Positions 7,395-13,902 of a DNA stretch of 23,242 nucleotides are shown here, piece after piece; the first letter of the stretch is position 1, and every line of letters starts with the position of its first letter. The notes under the pieces are model-generated. The model was not told where the DNA came from and made no database searches. It saw only the letters and a program-made list of their open reading frames with translations. The stretch is taken from NCBI GenBank assembly GCA_902509805.1, contig CABWZL010000011.1, positions 1-23,242 of the forward strand, written 5' to 3'. This DNA is from an uncultured Bacteroidota bacterium. Lineage in GTDB: Bacteria > Bacteroidota > Bacteroidia > Flavobacteriales > Flavobacteriaceae. Both the position numbers and the translations under genes were made by a program.

Positions 7395-9983
7395 GTGACT
7401 AAAGCTATTAAAACCACCCCTTTAATGAAGCAGTATAATGATATTAAATTTAAATATCCTAATACTGTACTTTTATTTAGAGTGGGCGATTTTTATGAAA
7501 CTTTTGGTCAGGATGCAGTCTTGGCTTCTAAAGTTTTAGGTATTGTTTTAACTAAGAGAGGGGCAGGGTCAGCGAGTGAAACTGAATTAGCAGGCTTCCC
7601 TCACCATTCAATCGAGAATTATTTGCCCAAATTGGTAAAGGCAGGTCATAGGGTTGCAATTTGCGATCAACTTGAAGATCCTAAATTAACTAAGAAAATT
7701 GTTAAAAGAGGCGTTACAGAAATTGTTACTCCTGGAATTGTAATAAATGATGGAGTTTTAGATCAGAAAAAAAATAACTATTTAGCATCTATATATTTTG
7801 AAAAAAATGAATGTGGAATTTCTTTTTTAGATGTTTCCACAGGAGATTTTTATATTTCTCAGGGAGACTTTAAATTAATTGATCAGCTTATTTCAAACTT
7901 TTCTCCAAATGAAATTTTAGTTTCTAAACCTTCAAAGAATAAGTTTAATGAATTAATAGGTAGTTCATATAATATTTATCCTCTTGATGATTGGGTATTT
8001 GATAGTGCTTATTCTAAAAATAAATTATTAGATCACTTTAATACAAAAAGTTTAAAAGGATTTGGTGTTGAGGACATTCAACTTGGGATAACTGCTGCCG
8101 GGTCAATAATTCATTATTTAGATGATACAGAACACAATAATTTAAGTCATATTTCAAACCTTCAAAGAATTTTTCCTGACTCCTATGTATGGATGGATAA
8201 GTTCACAATGAAAAATCTTGAATTATTTAATTCAAATTCATCAAACGGATTTAATCTTTCAGAAACAATAGATGATACAATCACTAGTATGGGGTCAAGG
8301 AGGTTAAAAAATTGGATAGCATTTCCTTTAGTTGAAAAAAAAGATATAAAGAAGAGACAGGAAATAGTCTCCTCAATAATTGAAGATAATGATATAAGCG
8401 ATAAACTAGATATTAACCTAAATAACATTTCAGATATAGAGAGGTTAATGTCTAAAATTGCTACTTATAAAATATCACCAAGAGAGTTAATATATCTTAA
8501 AATTTCTCTAGAAAATGTTCATGAAATTAAACAATCCCTATCGCAGATTTCAGGAAACTTAAAGAGTTATGGAAAGAGTATACCTGTTTCAGGTTCAATA
8601 GTTAGCTTGATTACCAAAACTTTAAAGGAAGATTCACCGGTATCGATATTAAAAGGCGACTTTATTAATGATAAATATTCAAGTGAACTTGATGAATTAA
8701 GAGATATAAGATCCTCAGGAAAAGAATTTTTAAATCAAATTTTAGAAAGGGAAAGTGAAAAAACTAAAATACCCTCTTTAAAAATATCTTTTAATAATGT
8801 ATTTGGATACTATATTGAAGTAAGAAATACACATAAAGATAAAGTGCCTGATGAATGGATAAGGAAACAGACTCTTGTAAATGCAGAAAGATATATCACG
8901 CAGGAATTGAAAGAGTACGAAGAGAAAATAGTTAATGCAGATGAAAAAATTAAGGATCTAGAACTTAAACTTTTTCTGAAACTTATAGATAATCTTCAGG
9001 ATAGTCTTACAACTTTGAAATTGATTTCGGAGAGAGTTTCAGTAATAGATATTTTGAATTCTTTTTCAAAAAGAGCTATTAAGTATAAGTATATATGTCC
9101 TGAGATAATAGATGAAAAAAAGATAGAGATAATTCAAGGAAGACACCCAGTTATTGAGGCTAATCTTCCACATGGTGATCGTTACATTCCAAATGACATT
9201 CTTTTAGACAAGGATCAGCAAATTATTATGATAACTGGACCTAACATGTCGGGTAAGTCAGCAATTCTTAGACAAACAGCATTAATTACAATTTTAGCTC
9301 AAATTGGAAGTTTTGTGCCTGCTAAAAAAATGCAATTTTCTATAGTAGATAGGATTTTTACTAGAGTAGGAGCTAGTGATAACATTTCTATGGGTGAATC
9401 AACATTTATGGTAGAGATGAATGAGACTGCATCAATTCTTAATAATCTTACTGATCATAGTTTAATACTTCTGGATGAAATTGGAAGAGGTACAAGTACT
9501 TATGATGGAATCTCAATAGCTTGGGCTATTGCAGAATTCTTACATGAAAACAAAAACAATCCCCATGTTCTTTTTGCGACTCATTATCATGACCTTAATG
9601 AAATGGAATCTATCTTTAAAGGAATAAAAAACTTTAATGTAAGTGTAAAGGAGACAAAAGATGACGTAGTATTTTTAAGAAAACTTGTTAAAGGAGGAAG
9701 TAATCATAGTTTTGGTATTCATGTAGCTAAGATGGCAGGAATGCCAAAATTAGTCCTTGATTCTGCAAAAAATAAATTAAAATTAATGGAGAGGACATCA
9801 CCAAATAAATTAAAAGGTGATAATAAAGATGATAGTTTTCAGCTTAGTTTTTTTGATGTAGAAGATCCAAAAATGCAAGAAATAAGAAAGATTATTGAAA
9901 ATTTAGACATTGATAATTTGAGTCCAGTTGAGGCGCTGATAAAACTAAATCAAATAAAAAAAGAAATAAAAAATGAAGATTGA
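7395..9983 (+). CDS. mutS: DNA mismatch repair ATPase MutS
   Basis: Recognises base mismatches and small loops and recruits MutL. The N-terminal mismatch-binding motif FYE is at 33-35 in RVGDFYETFGQDA, equivalent to Phe36-x-Glu38 of E. coli. The C-terminal ATPase has Walker A GPNMSGKS (615-622) and Walker B LILLDEIGRGTSTYDG with Asp694/Glu695, then FATHYHDL. The end carries the LSPVEALIKLNQIKKEI helix typical of MutS1. Length (862) is standard, so this is MutS1 rather than MutS2. The start is GTG at 7395: the frame is closed by TAG at 7377 and there is no ATG between. The last 11 bp overlap the Smr-like gene, suggesting coupled translation. Confidence 0.97.
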   Translation: MTKAIKTTPLMKQYNDIKFKYPNTVLLFRVGDFYETFGQDAVLASKVLGIVLTKRGAGSASETELAGFPHHSIENYLPKLVKAGHRVAICDQLEDPKLTKKIVKRGVTEIVTPGIVINDGVLDQKKNNYLASIYFEKNECGISFLDVSTGDFYISQGDFKLIDQLISNFSPNEILVSKPSKNKFNELIGSSYNIYPLDDWVFDSAYSKNKLLDHFNTKSLKGFGVEDIQLGITAAGSIIHYLDDTEHNNLSHISNLQRIFPDSYVWMDKFTMKNLELFNSNSSNGFNLSETIDDTITSMGSRRLKNWIAFPLVEKKDIKKRQEIVSSIIEDNDISDKLDINLNNISDIERLMSKIATYKISPRELIYLKISLENVHEIKQSLSQISGNLKSYGKSIPVSGSIVSLITKTLKEDSPVSILKGDFINDKYSSELDELRDIRSSGKEFLNQILERESEKTKIPSLKISFNNVFGYYIEVRNTHKDKVPDEWIRKQTLVNAERYITQELKEYEEKIVNADEKIKDLELKLFLKLIDNLQDSLTTLKLISERVSVIDILNSFSKRAIKYKYICPEIIDEKKIEIIQGRHPVIEANLPHGDRYIPNDILLDKDQQIIMITGPNMSGKSAILRQTALITILAQIGSFVPAKKMQFSIVDRIFTRVGASDNISMGESTFMVEMNETASILNNLTDHSLILLDEIGRGTSTYDGISIAWAIAEFLHENKNNPHVLFATHYHDLNEMESIFKGIKNFNVSVKETKDDVVFLRKLVKGGSNHSFGIHVAKMAGMPKLVLDSAKNKLKLMERTSPNKLKGDNKDDSFQLSFFDVEDPKMQEIRKIIENLDIDNLSPVEALIKLNQIKKEIKNED

Positions 9984-10200
9984 TTTACATGGCAAAACTC
10001 ATCCAGAGGGTCTCGAGTTAATTGAAGAATATATGCTATTAAATTCTGTAAAGGGTAGTGTTAGTTTACATGTCATAACTGGAAATTCTCCTGTTATGCA
10101 AAAAAAAATTATTGATCAAATATGTAAAAAGCATGGGTTTTCTTATTATATCCCGTCTCATAATCCAGGTGAAATATTTATTCAGTATGAAAAACTATAA
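9973..10200 (+). CDS. Small stand-alone Smr-like domain protein
   Basis: A 75-residue protein consisting of essentially one domain. DLHGKT (4-9) followed by a helix with HPEGLELIEEYM matches the opening of Smr domains (DLHG plus EA-rich helix), and VSLHVITGNSP (30-40) matches the second block, where many Smr proteins have a HGKG-type turn; here it is TGNS. Smr domains bind nucleic acid and some are nucleases; in MutS2 the domain is fused to the C-terminus. Here it is a free polypeptide overlapping the end of mutS by 11 bp and overlapped by the next gene by 14 bp (using that gene's preferred start at 10187). Assignment to Smr is by motif only; activity on DNA or RNA is not shown. Confidence 0.65.
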   Translation: MKIDLHGKTHPEGLELIEEYMLLNSVKGSVSLHVITGNSPVMQKKIIDQICKKHGFSYYIPSHNPGEIFIQYEKL

Positions 10201-11305
10201 AGTTCTATTTCTTTTATTTTTTTTTATAGTTAATTCATGCTCTAAAGAAGATGAGATAAATCAATTAAATGAGACAATAGTTAATCTCCAAAATGATATA
10301 GCCCAACTTAATTCTCAGATTAATGATTATTCTATAGAGATAAATCAACTAACAACTCAAAATAATACTCAATCTAGTCAAATAGCTGAGCTTAACTTTC
10401 AATTGAATAATTTTCAGATTCAAATTCAGGAATATATTGATCAAATACAGGTTCTTACGGAGTCAAATGAAATACTTGACAGTGATAATAATAATTTAAA
10501 TAATCAAATTACTGATCTTCAAGATCAACTTTATGCAATTCAGTCTCAAAGTGCTGAAGATGGACTTTATCTTTTTAATAAAATTGAAATACTTGAACCT
10601 CCATTTGGTGGAACAATGTGGGATCTTCCAGATTTAATTACATCATCTGATTATACTATTTATTCTACATCTTCATATCAAGGAATAGAAACAAGATTGT
10701 TTTATGACAAATCTATTCCTGATTTTATAAATTATCCTGCTCATGTTTATAAAGTTAATTTTGGTGATGATCTATCTATTGATTTTGAAATTTATACAGA
10801 TTTCACATTAGAGGAGGCTGAAAATATTGAGCAAAAATATGCTCCTTTAATTGGTCAACTTGGGAAGGATTTGAGAAAAAATATAAAATCTTTTGAGTTT
10901 CTTAAGGGAGAAGAAGTTGCTTCAGCCCAGAGAACAGATGATCTTAATTATGCTAATATTACATTTCATACTGATTGGTTAACTAATATAGTTGAAACAA
11001 GGCCTGATGGAGATAAAACGGAAGAGTTACTTATTCATGAATCAGCTCATCTTTCTATAGATCCATATGTATATGGACAGCAAGGATGGACTGATGCTGT
11101 TAATTTAGATGGAAATTATCTTTCTACATATGCAAAGGATAATCCAAATTCTGAAGACGTAGCAGAGACATTTCAAGCATATATTGCAGTAAAATATTAC
11201 CCGGATAGAATCTCTAATTCTTTAAGAGACACTATCTTATCTGTGTGTCTTAATAGATTTAAATATTTTGACTCATTAAATTTAGATTTATCTATATATA
11301 AATAG
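10187..11305 (+). CDS. Coiled-coil lipoprotein with HESAH zinc-peptidase motif
   Basis: I recognise no named family. From ATG 10187 the protein has 372 residues: a lysine-started hydrophobic signal ending in a lipobox (FIVNSC, Cys18), then a long heptad-type coiled coil (about 25-120) rich in Asn, Gln and acidic residues, with no Lys or Arg between Lys20 and Lys132. The C-terminal domain contains LLIHESAHLS, a HExxH zinc motif (His284, Glu285, His288), and downstream SEDVAETFQAY with Glu327 a good third-ligand candidate, so a gluzincin-like metallopeptidase anchored to a membrane is inferred. The frame is open further upstream to 10112, but 10187 is preferred because it gives a proper signal peptide. 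It overlaps the Smr gene by 14 bp and is the last gene before the tRNAs. Confidence 0.7.
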   Translation: MKNYKVLFLLFFFIVNSCSKEDEINQLNETIVNLQNDIAQLNSQINDYSIEINQLTTQNNTQSSQIAELNFQLNNFQIQIQEYIDQIQVLTESNEILDSDNNNLNNQITDLQDQLYAIQSQSAEDGLYLFNKIEILEPPFGGTMWDLPDLITSSDYTIYSTSSYQGIETRLFYDKSIPDFINYPAHVYKVNFGDDLSIDFEIYTDFTLEEAENIEQKYAPLIGQLGKDLRKNIKSFEFLKGEEVASAQRTDDLNYANITFHTDWLTNIVETRPDGDKTEELLIHESAHLSIDPYVYGQQGWTDAVNLDGNYLSTYAKDNPNSEDVAETFQAYIAVKYYPDRISNSLRDTILSVCLNRFKYFDSLNLDLSIYK

Positions 11306-11316
11306 CTAAATTATTT

Positions 11317-11324
11317 TAAATTTG
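11317..11324 (+). promoter_or_regulatory. -7 element of the tRNA-Gly/tRNA-Leu promoter
   Basis: TAAATTTG is an exact match to the Bacteroidota TAnnTTTG -7 box. It ends 7 nt before the first base of tRNA-Gly, which places initiation just at or before the tRNA 5' end. I see no TTG at the -33 distance, which lowers confidence slightly. Confidence 0.5.
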
Positions 11325-11331
11325 CTGTTCT

Positions 11332-11404
11332 GCGAAAGTAGCTCAGTTGGTAGAGCATCACCTTGCCAAGGTGGAGGTCGCGGGTTCAAATCCCGTCTTT
11401 CGCT
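11332..11404 (+). tRNA. tRNA-Gly (GCC anticodon)
   Basis: A 73-nt cloverleaf. The acceptor stem is GCGAAAG paired with CTTTCGC, with discriminator T as expected for glycine. The D-arm contains AGCTCAGTTGGTAGAGC. The anticodon stem TCACC/GGTGG closes a loop TTGCCAA with anticodon GCC. The T-arm is CGGGT-TCAAATC-CCG type. The 3' CCA is not encoded, so a CCA-adding enzyme is needed. Confidence 0.96.
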
Positions 11405-11410
11405 CGAATT

Positions 11411-11496
11411 GCTCGAGTGGTGGAATTGGTAGACACGTTGGACTTAAAATCCAATGAGCAGTAATGTTCGTGCGGGTTCAAGTCCCGCCTCGAGTA
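11411..11496 (+). tRNA. tRNA-Leu (UAA anticodon)
   Basis: An 86-nt class II tRNA with a long variable arm. The anticodon stem TTGGA/TCCAA closes the loop CTTAAAA, giving anticodon TAA (UAA). The D-arm holds GTGGAATTGGTAGACAC, the variable arm runs about 11455-11471, and the T-arm is GCGGG/CCCGC. Discriminator A (11496) fits leucine. The first acceptor pair is G-T (G1/U72), a wobble; the other six pairs are Watson-Crick. CCA is not encoded. It lies 6 nt after tRNA-Gly, so both are cut from one transcript. Confidence 0.95.
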
Positions 11497-11499
11497 CAG

Positions 11500-11532
11500 A
11501 AAAGCCTCCTTTTAGGGGGCTTTTTTATTTTT
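11500..11532 (+). terminator. Rho-independent terminator of the tRNA operon
   Basis: AAAAGCCTCC (11500-11509), loop TTTTA, then GGGGGCTTTT (11515-11524): a 10-bp stem with one G-T pair followed by a T-rich run. It sits 4 nt after tRNA-Leu. The A-run on the left arm means it could also work weakly in the opposite direction. Confidence 0.9.
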
Positions 11533-11687
11533 GTCAATGAAATTTGGTTATCTTTTCAATTGTCTCATCTAGCAACTCCTCGAGAAAAGTTTTGTGATTT
11601 ATTTTAAAAAACCAAGGGTTTTATACTTTTATAAAGTATTATTATAAACCATTTAGTTTAAATGTTTAATCTTTGAAAAAATAATTA
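11533..11687. other. Intergenic stretch before the esterases; possible gene remnant and small palindrome
   Basis: Between the tRNA terminator and the first esterase. Two things stand out. On the minus strand, 11620-11534 is an open frame of 28 codons ending in FLEELLDETIEKITKFH and a TGA; it has protein-like composition but no start codon, so it may be the 3' remnant of a lost gene or chance. At 11623-11639, ATACTTT-TAT-AAAGTAT is a perfect 7-bp inverted repeat that could be an operator or hairpin. The nearest -7-like string for the esterase gene, TAATCTTTG, has one extra base relative to TAnnTTTG, so no promoter is called. Confidence 0.35.
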
Positions 11688-12458
11688 ATGAAACGTTTAG
11701 CTCTTATAATTTTTATCTTAATTGGAATTAGTTTAAATGCCCAAGACCTTAATTTATTCGAGAATGAGATTTTTGTAAGCGAAAGCGATACGCTTAATTA
11801 TAGAATTCTTAAACCTTTAGATTACGATCCAAATCAGCAATATCCTGTCCATTTATTTTTACATGGTGCCGGAGAAAGAGGTTCTGATAATACATCTCAA
11901 TTAACTTATGTAGATCAACTTTTTCTAAAAAAAGAAAATAGAGAAAATTATAAATCTTGGGTAATCATACCTCAATGTCCAAACAATGACCGGTGGCCAA
12001 GTTTATCATCAGATGATTGGAACAAAAATTTTGAAAATAAAATAACTAGCCCAAATAAAAGTCTAAGGCTCGTTATGGAGCTAATGGATGGGTTTATTGA
12101 AAAAAAACAAGTTAACAAACAAAAAGTTTATTTGAGTGGACTGTCTATGGGTGGTATGGGAACTTTTGAAATATTGTATAGAAGACCGAACATGTTTGCT
12201 GCTGCTACTCCTATCTGTGGAAATGGAATTCCAGAATTTGCAAAACTATATGCAAATAAAGTTTCAGTATGGATTTTTCATGGTTCTGATGATACAGTGG
12301 TTGAACCAAAGCATTCTTTTAAAATGGCAAAGGCCATTATAGAATCAGGAGGTAGCCCCAAAATGACTTTATATGAAAATGTTGGTCATGGAAGTTGGAA
12401 TAATGCATTCGCCGAACCAAATTTCTTAAAATGGATTCATTCAAAATCAAAAAAATGA
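11688..12458 (+). CDS. Secreted alpha/beta-hydrolase esterase
   Basis: Exported hydrolase. An N-terminal signal peptide (MKRLALIIFILIGISLNAQ, cleavage near residue 19) is followed by an alpha/beta-hydrolase fold of the type found in phospholipase/carboxylesterase and feruloyl-esterase-like families: oxyanion region FLHGAGERG (57-65), nucleophile Ser153 in GLSMGG, acid Asp201 or Asp202 in HGSDDTVV, and His234 in NVGHGSW. Length (256) suits a single domain. The substrate is an ester by family, but not further determined. Its stop overlaps the next gene's preferred ATG as ATGA, so the two hydrolases form an operon. Location beside a SusCD locus suggests it trims ester groups from the imported material; that is inference. 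Confidence 0.85.
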   Translation: MKRLALIIFILIGISLNAQDLNLFENEIFVSESDTLNYRILKPLDYDPNQQYPVHLFLHGAGERGSDNTSQLTYVDQLFLKKENRENYKSWVIIPQCPNNDRWPSLSSDDWNKNFENKITSPNKSLRLVMELMDGFIEKKQVNKQKVYLSGLSMGGMGTFEILYRRPNMFAAATPICGNGIPEFAKLYANKVSVWIFHGSDDTVVEPKHSFKMAKAIIESGGSPKMTLYENVGHGSWNNAFAEPNFLKWIHSKSKK

Positions 12459-13210
12459 TAATAAATAAAATAATTATAACTTCTGTATTTATACTAGTTA
12501 CAATGCCCATGAATGCTCAAGAGTTGATTCAAGCTAGTAAATATGATGACCTAATGACAGCTCCTGAAATAGCAATTGCTGGAGGTGGAACTCTAATGGA
12601 TTGGGCAAACGTTAATTTTTATAAGGAGAGTAATGAAAAATTAAAAAAAATTTCTGACCCGAATCGGGTGGTGTTTATGGGTAATTCAATTACAATGGAC
12701 TGGAGTGATTATGATGTAAGTTTTTTTACCGAGAATCCATTTGTCAATAGAGGCATTGGAGGTCAAACGTCACCACAAATGCTTGTTCGATTTAGATCTG
12801 ATGTTGTTAGTTTGAATCCAAAGGCTGTAGTAATTTTTGCTGGAACAAATGATATCGCAGGGAATACAGGGTTAATAAGTATAGAAAATACGGCTGAAAA
12901 TATATTCTCAATGGCTGAGATTGCCATGTCTAACAACATTGCTGTTTACATATGTTCAACACTACCAGCAATTGATTTCCTTTGGTCCCCTGGCCTAGAA
13001 CCAGCAACCAAAATTGTTAAACTAAATTCAATTTTAAAAAGTTACTGCGAAGAAAATGGGTTAACATATGTTGACTTCCATTCTGCAATGGTAGATGCTG
13101 ATGGCGGATTAAAAGTGCCTGAGTATACCTCAGCAAATGATTTAAGTCATCCAAATTTGGAGGGTTACAAAGTTATGGAGGAAATAATTTTAGCTTCTTT
13201 AAAAAAATAG
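12455..13210 (+). CDS. Secreted SGNH/GDSL-family hydrolase
   Basis: SGNH hydrolases remove acyl groups (for example acetyl) from sugars or lipids. From ATG 12455 the protein has 251 residues with a signal peptide ending in MPMNAQ (near residue 22). Block I is FMGNSIT with Ser78 (GNS in place of the usual GDS), block II is NRGIGGQT (98-105), block III is FAGTNDIAG with Asn132, and block V is NDLSHPN with Asp229 and His232. The catalytic set is complete. The frame is open to an ATG at 12431, but 12455 is preferred: it gives a clean signal peptide and an ATGA overlap with the preceding esterase stop. It ends 16 bp from the convergent sigma gene. Confidence 0.87.
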   Translation: MIINKIIITSVFILVTMPMNAQELIQASKYDDLMTAPEIAIAGGGTLMDWANVNFYKESNEKLKKISDPNRVVFMGNSITMDWSDYDVSFFTENPFVNRGIGGQTSPQMLVRFRSDVVSLNPKAVVIFAGTNDIAGNTGLISIENTAENIFSMAEIAMSNNIAVYICSTLPAIDFLWSPGLEPATKIVKLNSILKSYCEENGLTYVDFHSAMVDADGGLKVPEYTSANDLSHPNLEGYKVMEEIILASLKK

Positions 13211-13226
13211 TTTAAGATAGGTAAGA

Positions 13227-13766
13227 TTAGTTTTTTGAACTAACAAGGTCATTTCGAAGTAATTTAAATGCCTTAGTTATGTGGCCTTCAACGGTTTTTA
13301 GAGAAATATCAAGTATTTCAGAGATTTCAACATTAGACAATCCACTTTGTTTACTTAAACAAAATATTTCTTTGGTTCTGCTAGGCAAGCTTTCGATTTT
13401 AAGATTCATCATTTTTAATTTATCTGACAAATCATTTTCATTATCAGATGTCAATTGCTCTAAAAGAAAGTAGTATTGTTCATGCAATGCAGACATTGAT
13501 TTCTTTTTTCGGTATAAATCAATAAACTTATTGTAAGTTGATTTGTACAAAAATGATCTTAATGAATAGTTAGGGTTTAATTTATCCTTATTCTCAAATG
13601 TTTTGACAAAAACTTGTTGAACTATTTCTGATGCTGTTTCATGATCCGAACATTTACTCAATGCAAATGCATACAGACTGTCACTGAACTTCTCAACAGC
13701 TTGGCGCCATGCTGATGGATCATTTTTTTTTAGTCCTTTGATTAACTTTTTATTACTGAGTGTCAA
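13227..13766 (-). CDS. ECF (extracytoplasmic-function) RNA polymerase sigma factor
   Basis: A 179-residue sigma-70-family protein containing only regions 2 and 4. Region 2 (about 25-90) includes HETASEIVQQVFVKTFEN and LRSFLYKSTYNKFIDLYRKKK, the -10 recognition helix. Region 4 (about 116-172) includes LPSRTKEIFCLSKQSGLSNVEISEILDISLKTVEGHITKA, a helix-turn-helix that reads -35 elements. It is of the Bacteroidota FecI-like type that partners with FecR proteins, the gene for which lies across a 136-bp divergent gap. The start is TTG at 13766; the frame is open for about 13 more codons upstream but holds no ATG or GTG. An out-of-frame ATG at 13777 opens a four-codon ORF whose TGA overlaps the TTG (TTGA). 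Confidence 0.9.
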   Translation of the reverse strand: MTLSNKKLIKGLKKNDPSAWRQAVEKFSDSLYAFALSKCSDHETASEIVQQVFVKTFENKDKLNPNYSLRSFLYKSTYNKFIDLYRKKKSMSALHEQYYFLLEQLTSDNENDLSDKLKMMNLKIESLPSRTKEIFCLSKQSGLSNVEISEILDISLKTVEGHITKAFKLLRNDLVSSKN

Positions 13767-13777
13767 TATCTTAACAT
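13763..13777 (-). promoter_or_regulatory. Four-codon upstream ORF overlapping the sigma factor TTG start
   Basis: The minus-strand sequence ATG-TTA-AGA-TAT-TGA spans 13777-13763. Its stop shares two bases with the TTG start of the sigma gene (13766-13764), a TTGA junction like the ATGA junctions of coupled genes. It could allow re-initiation at a weak TTG, or a -1 shift from ATG into the sigma frame. The arrangement is seen directly; any function is inferred and it may be chance. Confidence 0.3.
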
Positions 13778-13865
13778 TTATTATAGAAATATATAAAATT
13801 TTTAATTAATCATATTTTTTATTACTAATAATTCAAAAAATGCTCACTTATTATTAAGATAAGGC

Positions 13866-13892
13866 AAGGGTTGTTGTTTTTAGAATCGTTAT
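13866..13892 (+). promoter_or_regulatory. Candidate ECF-type promoter of fecR-susC-susD
   Basis: Within the 136-bp divergent gap, AAGGGTT (13866-13872) and CGTTAT (13887-13892) are separated by 14 nt. CGTT/CGTC-like -10 elements are typical of ECF sigma factors. A purine-rich GGGG (13894-13897) follows, 5 nt before the ATG at 13903, an unusually Shine-Dalgarno-like string for this group; if CGTTAT is a -10 box the leader would be only a few bases long, which conflicts with a used ribosome-binding site. Low confidence. Confidence 0.28.
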
Positions 13893-13902
13893 AGGGGTAA
13901 TA

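Noticed and set aside
8183..8428. Minus-strand open frame inside mutS
   Set aside because: Shadow of the MutS coding sequence; Ser/Ile/Leu-rich translation with no recognisable features.
10112..10186. N-terminal extension of the metallopeptidase lipoprotein from ATG 10112
   Set aside because: It would bury the signal peptide and lipobox behind 25 extra residues and overlap the Smr gene by about 90 bp; ATG 10187 gives a normal lipoprotein signal.
11411..11496. tRNA-Leu as an integration site for a genomic island covering the Sus-like locus
   Set aside because: No repeat of the tRNA 3' end is visible elsewhere in the window and there is no integrase gene; only the tRNA/locus adjacency supports it.
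12431..12454. Earlier ATG for the SGNH hydrolase at 12431
   Set aside because: It adds eight charged residues before the signal peptide and overlaps the esterase by 28 bp; ATG 12455 gives an ATGA junction and a clean signal.
13227..13243. Hairpin TTAGTT/AACTAA at the 3' end of the sigma gene as a terminator
   Set aside because: Only six AT-rich pairs, located inside the coding end, with no following T-tract on either strand.
12136..13473. Plus-strand frames at 12136-12342 (inside the esterase) and 13279-13473 (opposite the sigma gene)
   Set aside because: Both overlap genes with full catalytic or DNA-binding motifs in the other frame.
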